Shown: positions 57,586-64,000 of the stretch, piece by piece
Position numbering within the stretch: position 1 is the first letter of the stretch
How the letters are laid out: every line of letters begins with the position of its first letter
Origin: Stenotrophomonas sp. VV52
GTDB lineage: Bacteria; Pseudomonadota; Gammaproteobacteria; Xanthomonadales; Xanthomonadaceae
Reading direction: 5' to 3'
Assembly: GCF_002893095.1 (NCBI RefSeq)
Contig: NZ_PKQQ01000003.1
Coordinates: forward strand, 372,001 to 436,000
DNA: 64,000 bases
Notes under the pieces: generated by a model
Seen by the model: the letters and a program-made list of their open reading frames with translations, nothing else
What the model was told of the DNA's origin: nothing
The model's database searches: none
Translations under genes and position numbers: made by a program

Positions 57586-57611
57586 AAAAAAGCGACCCAT
57601 GGGTCGCTTTT
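57586..57611. terminator. Hairpin within the tRNA-Gly cluster
   Basis: AAAAAAGCGACCC / GGGTCGCTTTT with an AT loop has A and T tracts on both sides. It lies between tRNA-Gly copies 1 and 2 and could attenuate transcription into the distal tRNAs. Confidence 0.75.
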
Positions 57612-57620
57612 CTCTGTATC

Positions 57621-57696
<76 letters not shown>

Positions 57697-57708
57697 TTGG
57701 GAGGCGAA

Positions 57709-57736
57709 ATTCTACAGCCAAATGCGGTGCTGTCAA
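57709..57736 (-). promoter_or_regulatory. Sigma70 promoter of the tRNA-Gly/Cys cluster
   Basis: On the minus strand, TTGACA (57731-57736) and TAGAAT (57709-57714) are 16 bp apart. The site lies between the pgsA stop and the first tRNA-Gly. Confidence 0.88.
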
Positions 57737-57742
57737 CAGCCC

Positions 57743-58366
57743 TCAGCCCTTCTTTTTCGCACGCGCGGTTTCGCGTGCGGCGCGCTCGTCCTCGCGCAGG
57801 CTCGGCCATGCGGCGTGCAGGTACTGCAGCCCGGAGAACAGCGTGAGCACGGCCGCGATGGCCAGGGTCCAGTCACCGATATGGAACACCGGTTCGCCCA
57901 TCCAGATGTCGGACACCGGCGTGTTCGGCGCGACCGAATACAGCAGGCACAACAGCGCGACCATCTGCGCGGTGGTCTTGATCTTGCCGATCAGCGCTAC
58001 GCGCACTTTCGCGCGCTGGCCGATCTCGGCCATCCATTCGCGCAGTGCCGACACCGCAATCTCGCGGCCGACGATCACCGCCGCCCAGAACGCCATCCAT
58101 GGGGTCGGGTGACCCTGCACGATCAGGAACAGCGCCACCGCCACCATCAATTTGTCTGCGACCGGATCGAGGAAGGCACCGAACGCCGAGGCCAGGTCGT
58201 AGCGGCGGGCGATCCAGCCATCCAGCCAGTCGGTCAGCGCCGCCAGCCCGAAGATCGCCGCCGAGGCGAAGTTGGTCCAGGTGTAGGGGAGATAGAACAC
58301 CAGCACCAGCACCGGGATCATCACGATCCGCAGCAGCGTCAGCCAGGTGGGGAGGGTCAACTTCAT
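57743..58366 (-). CDS. pgsA: CDP-diacylglycerol-glycerol-3-phosphate 3-phosphatidyltransferase
   Basis: A membrane enzyme of 207 aa that makes phosphatidylglycerol phosphate. It has the CDP-alcohol signature in TDWLDGWIARRYDLASAFGAFLDP (positions about 46-70: D-G-A-R, then S-F-G, D and D) and about four further helices. It opens MKLTLPTWLTLLRI and ends in a basic ARAKKKG tail. It follows uvrC by 9 bases, the uvrC-pgsA-tRNA arrangement also found in E. coli. Confidence 0.97.
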   Translation of the reverse strand: MKLTLPTWLTLLRIVMIPVLVLVFYLPYTWTNFASAAIFGLAALTDWLDGWIARRYDLASAFGAFLDPVADKLMVAVALFLIVQGHPTPWMAFWAAVIVGREIAVSALREWMAEIGQRAKVRVALIGKIKTTAQMVALLCLLYSVAPNTPVSDIWMGEPVFHIGDWTLAIAAVLTLFSGLQYLHAAWPSLREDERAARETARAKKKG

Positions 58367-58375
58367 TGCGTCTCT

Positions 58376-60223
58376 CTACTCGCCGGCCGCAGGGGGCGTG
58401 GGCAGTCCATGAAGGTTAGCGTAGATGCGTGCGGCAAGGGCGTCATTGATGCCTTCGACCTTCGCGATTTCCGCTTCGCCGGCCGCTTTCAGGCCGACCA
58501 GGCCACCAAAATGCTTGAGCAGGCTGGCGCGACGGCGCGGCCCGATCCCGGGAATGTCTTCCAGCTTGCTGGTCATGCGCGCCTTCTGGCGGCGACCGCG
58601 ATGGCCGGTGATCGCGAAACGGTGCGCTTCGTCGCGCACCTGCTGGATGAACTGCAGCGCCGGCGACGCCGCGCCCGGGCGCAGCTCGCGGCCGTCGGGC
58701 AGCACCAGCGCTTCATGCCCGGCGCGTCGCTCCACGCCCTTGGCCACGCCCACCAGCATCACCCCTTCCACGCCGAGGTCGGCCAGGGCCGCCTGGGCCT
58801 GGGCGAGCTGGCCGGCGCCGCCGTCGATCAACAGCAGGTCGGGCAGCACGCCCTCTTCTTCCACCGCGCGGCGGAAGCGCCGATCGATCGCTTGGCGCAT
58901 GGCGGCGTAGTCGTCGCCCGGCTCGATGCCGCTGATGTTGTAGCGGCGGTACTGACTGCGCACCGGGCCGCTGGCGTCGAACACCACGCACGAGGCCACC
59001 GTGGCCTCGCCCATGGTGTGGCTGATGTCGAAACACTCCACGCGCTTGACCTGTTCGGCCAGGCCGAGCATCTGCCGCAGGTCTTCGCTCCGCGCGTGCT
59101 GCGCGCTGCGGCTGGTGAGCTCGCTGACCAGGGTGATCTGCGCGTTGCGGCTGGCCAGCTCCACATAGCCGGCGCGCTCGCCGCGCACGTTCCACTTCAG
59201 CTGCACCTTGTAGTCGGCCGAGGTACTCAGGGCGGACTCGATCAGGCTGGCATCGGGGATCTCGCGGTCGAGCAGGATCTCGCGCGGCGGGGTCTGTTCG
59301 GCGTAGTATTGGGACACGAAGGCGCCCAGCACTTCCTCGGCGCTTTCTTCGCCATTGGTGCGCGGGTAGAACGGCCGCGTGCCCATGTTGCGACCGTCGC
59401 GGAACGCCAGCAGCATCACGCAGGCATTGGCGCCCTGGGTGGCGCAGGCGAGCACGTCCAGGTCGGCGGCCCGGCCGTCGACGTACTGGCGGGTCTGCAT
59501 GCTGCGCAGCGAGGTGACCAGGTCGCGCAGGCGTGCGGCCTGTTCGAATTCCAGCGCTTCGCTGGCGGCCTGCATCTGGGTGCCCAGTTCACGCGTGAGC
59601 TGGTCGCTCTTGCCTTCCAGGAACAGCGACGCGCGGCGCACCGACTCGGCGTAGTCGGCTTCCGCGACGAGCGCCACGCAGGGCGCGCTGCAGCGACCGA
59701 TCTGGTACTGCAGGCACGGCCGCGAACGGTTGCGGAACACGCTGTCTTCGCAGTTGCGCAGCTTGAACAGCTTGTGCATCAGGTTGAGCGTTTCGCGCAC
59801 CGCGGTTACGCCCGGGTACGGGCCGAAGTAGCGCCCGGGTACCGCGCGCGGGCCGCGATGCAGCGCGATGCGCGGCCACTCCTCGCGGGTCAGCAACACG
59901 TGCGGGTAGGTCTTGTCGTCACGCAGCGAGACGTTGTAACGCGGCGACAGCGACTTGATCAGCTGGTTTTCCAGCAGCAGCGCTTCGGCTTCGGAGCGGG
60001 TGACGGTGACGTCCATGCGCGCGACCTGCGACAGCATGGACATGATCCGCGTGGTCTTGGGCGCGCCGTTGAAATAGCTGCCTACCCGGTTGCGCAGGGC
60101 GCGCGCCTTGCCGACGTACAACAGGGTGTCGTCGGCGGCGTACATGCGGTACACGCCGGGCGCGGTGCTCAGGTGGGCCGCGAATGCCTTGCCGTCGAAG
60201 GCCGGTGCGGTAGGCAGGGTCAT
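58376..60223 (-). CDS. uvrC: Excinuclease ABC subunit C
   Basis: A nucleotide-excision-repair nuclease of 615 aa. It has an N-terminal GIY-YIG domain (GVYRMYAADDTLLYVGKA), a Cys cluster region (RNCEDSVFRNRSRPCLQYQ, CSAPC), a UVR motif, an RNase H-like C-terminal nuclease (ECFDISHTMGEATVASCVVF, LLLIDGGAGQL) and a terminal (HhH)2 (LEDIPGIGPRRRASLLKHFGG). The ATG overlaps the stop of the previous gene (ATGA). Confidence 0.98.
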   Translation of the reverse strand: MTLPTAPAFDGKAFAAHLSTAPGVYRMYAADDTLLYVGKARALRNRVGSYFNGAPKTTRIMSMLSQVARMDVTVTRSEAEALLLENQLIKSLSPRYNVSLRDDKTYPHVLLTREEWPRIALHRGPRAVPGRYFGPYPGVTAVRETLNLMHKLFKLRNCEDSVFRNRSRPCLQYQIGRCSAPCVALVAEADYAESVRRASLFLEGKSDQLTRELGTQMQAASEALEFEQAARLRDLVTSLRSMQTRQYVDGRAADLDVLACATQGANACVMLLAFRDGRNMGTRPFYPRTNGEESAEEVLGAFVSQYYAEQTPPREILLDREIPDASLIESALSTSADYKVQLKWNVRGERAGYVELASRNAQITLVSELTSRSAQHARSEDLRQMLGLAEQVKRVECFDISHTMGEATVASCVVFDASGPVRSQYRRYNISGIEPGDDYAAMRQAIDRRFRRAVEEEGVLPDLLLIDGGAGQLAQAQAALADLGVEGVMLVGVAKGVERRAGHEALVLPDGRELRPGAASPALQFIQQVRDEAHRFAITGHRGRRQKARMTSKLEDIPGIGPRRRASLLKHFGGLVGLKAAGEAEIAKVEGINDALAARIYANLHGLPTPPAAGE

Positions 60224-61635
60224 TCGCTGATCGGCACGTCGCTCAGTACGCCGCTGACCGGGTCGAACCGCAGCACGGCGTGGGCGTCGGTTTCGGCAAT
60301 CCAGACCGCCCCGCCGCCGAGTGCCAGTCCGGACGGGCCGTGCAGGCGGCGCGGCAGCTCCACCGTACTCAATTCCCCGCCGCCCAGGCGCAGGGTGCGC
60401 AGGCGGCCGTTGCCGGCGTCGGCTATCCACAGCACCGGGGCGTCCGGGCTCATCGCGATCGCCTGCGGGTACTGCAGCAACGCGGTGGTGCGCGGGCCGT
60501 CCTGTTCGCCGAACGACCACGGTCCCTGCCCGACCAGGGTCTGGACGAGGTCGCCACGCAGCTGCATCGAGCGGATCGACGAACCCAGTGCATCGCACAC
60601 GTACAGGACCTGCTGCACGGCGGCCAGCGCGGTCGGCTGCGCGAAGGCGGCCATGTGGCCGCTGCCGTCGCGCTCGTCCATCGCGCCGGAGCCGGCCCGC
60701 CAGGACAGCGTGCGCTGGCCCAGGTGGTAGCTCCAGATGCGGTTGTCGCCGGCCATCGCGATGTGGACCTGGTTGTCGGCCACGGCGATGCCCTGCGGAT
60801 GGTTCAACGGCGCCTGGCGGGGGTCGGCTACCGCGCCTTCGCGCGGCTCGCCCGGACGGCCGTTGCCGCACAGGGTGTCGACCTGGCCGGTCAGCAGATG
60901 GACGCGGCGCAGCGCGTGGTTGCCGGTGTCGGCCACGTACAGCCACTCGCGCTCCAGCGCCAGCCCCTGCGGCCGGTTGAAGGCGGCCTCGCCGGGGCCG
61001 CCGTCCATCATGTCGGCAGTGCCCAGGCCGAACTGGCGCAGCACGCGGCCGGCATGGCTGCATTCGAGGATGCGGTGGTGGCCGCTGTCGGCGATGTACA
61101 GCCGCTCGGTGCTCACTGCCAACGCGGACGGGAACAGCAGCGGCAGGCGCGGCTCCGGGCTCAGCTCGCGCAGGCGAGCCGCGTCGCCGTCGAGCGGGCT
61201 GGCGATGCCCTGGCACAGGGCGTTGAGCGCGCGGTCCAGGTCGTCGCCAAAACCAACCAGGCGGTCCACTTCCCTGCCCTGCGCGTCCAGCAGCACCAGG
61301 GTCGGCCAGGCGGACACGTTGAAACGGCGCCAGCCATCCCAGTCCGCATCAAGCAAGGCCGGCGACCCCACGCCATGGCGGCGCAGCAGCTTCAGCGCCT
61401 GCTCGGGCGTGCGTTCGAAGTCGAAGCGCGGCACCTGCAGGATCAACGGCTGCAGCTTGCCCGGGTTGCGCGACTGCCACTGGCCCAGCTCGGCCAGGCG
61501 CTGTGCGCACCAGACCGACCCGGCATTGACGAAGGCGAGTACGACCGGGCGACCACGCAGTTCGGTCAGGGTGGTCGGCGCGGCGTTGAGCCACGTGGCG
61601 AATTCGGGAAGGTCCTGGACGAGCTGTACGTTCAT
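60220..61635 (-). CDS. Thioredoxin-like/NHL-repeat fusion protein (NHLRC2-like)
   Basis: A protein of 471 aa with an N-terminal thioredoxin-like fold (about 1-145) and a C-terminal beta-propeller of NHL repeats (about 160-470, with repeated YIADSGHHRI, YVADTGNHALRR and WIADAGNGRLRTL). The thioredoxin CxxC is reduced to a single Cys (AGSVWCAQRL), so disulphide exchange is doubtful. The arrangement resembles NHLRC2. The role is unknown. No signal peptide is visible. It overlaps uvrC by 4 bases. Confidence 0.85.
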   Translation of the reverse strand: MNVQLVQDLPEFATWLNAAPTTLTELRGRPVVLAFVNAGSVWCAQRLAELGQWQSRNPGKLQPLILQVPRFDFERTPEQALKLLRRHGVGSPALLDADWDGWRRFNVSAWPTLVLLDAQGREVDRLVGFGDDLDRALNALCQGIASPLDGDAARLRELSPEPRLPLLFPSALAVSTERLYIADSGHHRILECSHAGRVLRQFGLGTADMMDGGPGEAAFNRPQGLALEREWLYVADTGNHALRRVHLLTGQVDTLCGNGRPGEPREGAVADPRQAPLNHPQGIAVADNQVHIAMAGDNRIWSYHLGQRTLSWRAGSGAMDERDGSGHMAAFAQPTALAAVQQVLYVCDALGSSIRSMQLRGDLVQTLVGQGPWSFGEQDGPRTTALLQYPQAIAMSPDAPVLWIADAGNGRLRTLRLGGGELSTVELPRRLHGPSGLALGGGAVWIAETDAHAVLRFDPVSGVLSDVPISE

Positions 61636-61659
61636 GCGGTGATTATGCAGGACTGCGCG

Positions 61660-62457
61660 TCATGCAACCGTCGTGCCACCGTCAATTTGACGACGGGCCA
61701 GCCAGGCCTCGGCACGCTCCAGGTCGGCCGGGGTGTCGATGCCCGGCGGGAACGCCGCCGGGGACAGCGCCACGCTCAGGCGGTGCCCGGCCTCCAGCAC
61801 CCGCAGCTGCTCCAGCGACTCCAGCTGTTCGAGCCGGCCCGGCGGCAGCGCGGCGAAGCGCTGCAGGAACCAGGCGCGGTAGGCATAGATGCCGATGTGG
61901 CGCAGCCAGTGCGGCCCGGACAGGCTGTCGCGCGAGCGCGCGAAGCCGTCGCGGTCCCACGGGATCGGCGCGCGGCTGAAGTACAGCGCGTCCAGGTTCT
62001 GCTGGCGCACCACCTTGACCACGTTCGGGTCGAACAGGGTTTCGGCGTCTTCGACCGGGGTCGCCAGGGTGGCCATGTCGGCCCCGCTGTAGACCAGCGC
62101 TTCGGCCACGGCGCGGATGCCGTCAGCCGGCGCGAACGGTTCGTCGCCCTGCAGGTTCACCACCAGGGTGTCGTCCGGCCAACCCGCCTGCCGCGCGCAC
62201 TCGGCCAGGCGATCGGTGCCCGAGGCGTGGTTGGGGTCGGTCATCGCCACCTTCACCGTGGGCAGGCCCTGCAGCGCGTCGGCGATGCGGGTGTCATCGG
62301 TGGCCACCCAGACCTCGCGTGCCCCGGCCTGCAGGGCGCGCTCGGCCACGTGCAGCACCAGCGGGGTGCCGCCGACGAGCCGCAGCGGCTTGCCGGGCAG
62401 GCGCGAGGCGGCGTAGCGCGCCGGAATGGCGACAACGAAATCGACGGGCTGGCTCAT
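61660..62457 (-). CDS. kdsB: 3-deoxy-manno-octulosonate cytidylyltransferase
   Basis: An enzyme of 265 aa that makes CMP-Kdo for the lipopolysaccharide core. Motifs are [36 protein letters not shown] and [13 protein letters not shown], followed by HIGIYAYR. It belongs to the msbA-lpxK-kdsB cluster on the minus strand. Confidence 0.97.
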   Translation of the reverse strand: MSQPVDFVVAIPARYAASRLPGKPLRLVGGTPLVLHVAERALQAGAREVWVATDDTRIADALQGLPTVKVAMTDPNHASGTDRLAECARQAGWPDDTLVVNLQGDEPFAPADGIRAVAEALVYSGADMATLATPVEDAETLFDPNVVKVVRQQNLDALYFSRAPIPWDRDGFARSRDSLSGPHWLRHIGIYAYRAWFLQRFAALPPGRLEQLESLEQLRVLEAGHRLSVALSPAAFPPGIDTPADLERAEAWLARRQIDGGTTVA

Positions 62458-62496
62458 GCGGGCACCTCCGGTAAAAACGCAACGAAACGGCAGCGC

Positions 62497-63519
62497 TCAG
62501 CGCTTGCCGAGTTTATCCACGCGGTCGAGCAGTGCGACCCAGAACGCGGCCGGCAGGTCGGCCGACAACGGCACGGCGAAATGCCATTCGTTGGCGAACA
62601 CCTTGCACTTCACCGCGTCCTTTTCGGTCATCAGCACCGGCAGCTCGCTGCCGAAACGCAGGTCGGCCGGCTGGTAGGCATGGTGGTCGGCGAAGGCATG
62701 CGGAACCACGCCGATGCCCTGCGCGCGCAGCATGTCGAAGAAGCGCTGCGGGTGCGCGATGCCGGCCACCGCGTGTACGCGCTGGCCACGGAAGTGCGAC
62801 AGCGCGCGGGCGCGGCCGCCGCTGAGCGGCTGGGCGCGGTCGATATGCAGCTGCATCGCCCATTCGCCGAACCCGCACGACGCGAGCGCGGCCGGGTCGG
62901 CGCTGGCCTGGCCCAGGTTGACCACGCGGAAGTCGCAGTCGCGCGCGCGGCTGGCCGGTTCGCGCAATGGACCGGCCGGGATCAGCCGCCCGTTGCCATA
63001 GCGGCGCTGCGCGTCGACCACTTCGATCTCGACGTCGCGCGCCAGCCGGTAGTGCTGCAGGCCGTCGTCGCAGACGATGATGTCGCAGCCGGCTTCGATC
63101 AGCGCCTTGCCGGCCGCCACGCGGTCGGCGTCGACCCGCACCGGCACGCCGGTCTTCCAGGCGATCAGTACCGGCTCGTCGCCGCCCAGCGCGGTTTCGG
63201 TATCCGCATCCACCCAGCGCGCGCTCTTGGCGTCTTCGCGGCCGTAGCCGCGGCTGGCCACGCCGGGTTTCCAGCCGGCTTCGCGCAGGCGGTCGACCAG
63301 CGCGATGGTCAGCGGCGTCTTGCCGGTGCCGCCGGCGGTCACGTTGCCGACCACGATCACCGGCACCGGCAATGCGTGGCGCTTGAACCAGCCGCGCCGG
63401 TACAGCGCCCTGCGCAGCGCCACCACGCCACCATACACCGGCGCCAGCACGCGCGCGGCGAACGGAACCGCACTGCCGTCATACCAGTACGACGGCGTCT
63501 GGGACCCCTTCGACGCCAT
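62497..63519 (-). CDS. lpxK: Tetraacyldisaccharide 4'-kinase
   Basis: A membrane-associated kinase of 340 aa that phosphorylates the lipid A precursor. It has [25 protein letters not shown] (P-loop GGTGKT), [17 protein letters not shown] [10 protein letters not shown] and TEKDAVKC near the C-terminus. Its ATG overlaps the msbA stop (TGATG). Confidence 0.97.
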   Translation of the reverse strand: MASKGSQTPSYWYDGSAVPFAARVLAPVYGGVVALRRALYRRGWFKRHALPVPVIVVGNVTAGGTGKTPLTIALVDRLREAGWKPGVASRGYGREDAKSARWVDADTETALGGDEPVLIAWKTGVPVRVDADRVAAGKALIEAGCDIIVCDDGLQHYRLARDVEIEVVDAQRRYGNGRLIPAGPLREPASRARDCDFRVVNLGQASADPAALASCGFGEWAMQLHIDRAQPLSGGRARALSHFRGQRVHAVAGIAHPQRFFDMLRAQGIGVVPHAFADHHAYQPADLRFGSELPVLMTEKDAVKCKVFANEWHFAVPLSADLPAAFWVALLDRVDKLGKR

Positions 63520-64000
63520 CAGGGCTGCCTTTCGCGGAACTGCATCTTGTGCAGGTGCTCGTACAGCCCGCCCAGCGCCAGCAGCTCGCTGTGGGTGCCG
63601 CGCTCGACGATGCGGCCGTGGTCCATCACCAGCACCTGGTCGGCGTGTTCGATGGTGGACAGGCGGTGCGCGATCACCAGCGTGGTGCGTTCGGGCATCA
63701 GGCGCTGCAGTGCGTCCTGCACCAGCCGCTCGGATTCGTTGTCCAGCGCGGCAGTGGCTTCGTCCAGGATCAGCACCGGCGCGTCGCGCAGGATCGCGCG
63801 GGCGATCGCCAGGCGCTGGCGCTGGCCACCGGAAAGCAGCGCACCGTTCTCACCGACCGGGGTCTGCAGCTGCTGCGGCATGCGTTCGATGAACTCCCAC
63901 GCGTTGGCCGCTTCGGCCGCCTTGCGGATCTGTTCGTCGGTGGCATCCATGCCATAGGCGATGTTGGCGCCCACGGTGTCGTCGAACAGCATGACCTTCT
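63519..64000 (-). CDS. msbA: Lipid A export ATP-binding/permease protein MsbA (3' part)
   Basis: About 160 C-terminal residues of an ABC exporter; the gene runs off the right edge. The nucleotide-binding domain shows [14 protein letters not shown] (signature), [12 protein letters not shown] (Walker B and D-loop) and [13 protein letters not shown] (H-loop). MsbA flips lipid A-core across the inner membrane. The coupling to lpxK and closeness to kdsB support MsbA over another exporter. Confidence 0.93.
   Translation of the reverse strand, partial: KVMLFDDTVGANIAYGMDATDEQIRKAAEAANAWEFIERMPQQLQTPVGENGALLSGGQRQRLAIARAILRDAPVLILDEATAALDNESERLVQDALQRLMPERTTLVIAHRLSTIEHADQVLVMDHGRIVERGTHSELLALGGLYEHLHKMQFRERQP

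Noticed and set aside
57722..63957. Two long plus-strand frames opposite pgsA-uvrC and the NHL-kdsB-lpxK region
   Set aside because: They show antisense composition with no motifs, while the minus strand has complete conserved proteins with start and stop overlaps.

Overview
The window is about 64 kb of GC-rich chromosome from a gammaproteobacterium of the Xanthomonadaceae, most likely Stenotrophomonas. The evidence is the gene order (lexA-recA-recX-alaS-csrA; eno-ftsB-ispD-ispF-truD), a LexA operator of the Xanthomonas/Xylella type (TTAG-N6-TACTA), no rpoS after nlpD, and many short GTAG-type palindromic REPs of the kind described as SMAG elements in S. maltophilia. It is mostly core genome. 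No phage, transposase or CRISPR array is visible.

Layout. 1-730: tail of a gene, a terminator and a composite palindromic repeat locus. 728-7105: dapA and a short BamC-like lipoprotein gene, divergent from gcvR-like, prxQ/bcp, PIN-PhoH, a lipoprotein, thiD and a hydrolase. 7167-10700: three tRNA-Arg, a lipoprotein hydrolase, a LysR regulator divergent from a pirin gene, and tRNA-Ser. 10777-20341: the csrA-alaS-recX-recA-lexA SOS/translation block, then ubiB-like, pncC, hflX and hfq. 20444-25263: miaA, folP, a 59-codon membrane protein, ftsH and rlmE. 25329-26037: yhbY and a Mth938-type gene. 26135-35389: nlpD, yqaA-like, pcm, surE, (smr on the other strand), truD, ispF, ispD, ftsB, eno, pyrG. 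35726-40384: a small exported protein, parE, a second composite repeat locus, pitA and its DUF47 partner. 40505-42622: a CNNM/CorC transporter gene preceded by a proline-rich leader ORF, then exoD. 42697-52779: mixed metabolic, stress and light-sensing genes. 52864-57696: tRNA-Leu, hemN, truncated globin and a CcoG-like Fe-S membrane protein with FNR-type boxes, two small proteins, then tRNA-Cys and three tRNA-Gly. 57743-64000: pgsA, uvrC, a thioredoxin-NHL protein, kdsB, lpxK and the 3' part of msbA.

How the genes work together. Four themes recur: SOS repair (lexA, recA, recX, uvrC); RNA metabolism and modification (csrA, hfq, alaS, miaA, truD, rlmE, trhO, yhbY); envelope and lipid A (msbA, lpxK, kdsB, pgsA, ispD/F, bamC-like, nlpD, ftsB, ftsH); and low-oxygen metabolism (hemN, globin, CcoG-like).

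The most unusual signal is at 40560-40673. It is a 37-codon ORF with an acidic N-terminus followed by a proline-rich stretch, and its stop codon overlaps the start of the CNNM/CorC-family transporter gene. It resembles the MgtL class of ribosome-destabilising leader peptides. Other points of interest are two far-apart composite repeat loci that share an identical loop of about 50 nt, and two tRNA clusters (serV-argVYZQ and glyW-cysT-leuZ in E. coli) that are here each split by 3-4 kb of accessory genes with the distal tRNA on the opposite strand.
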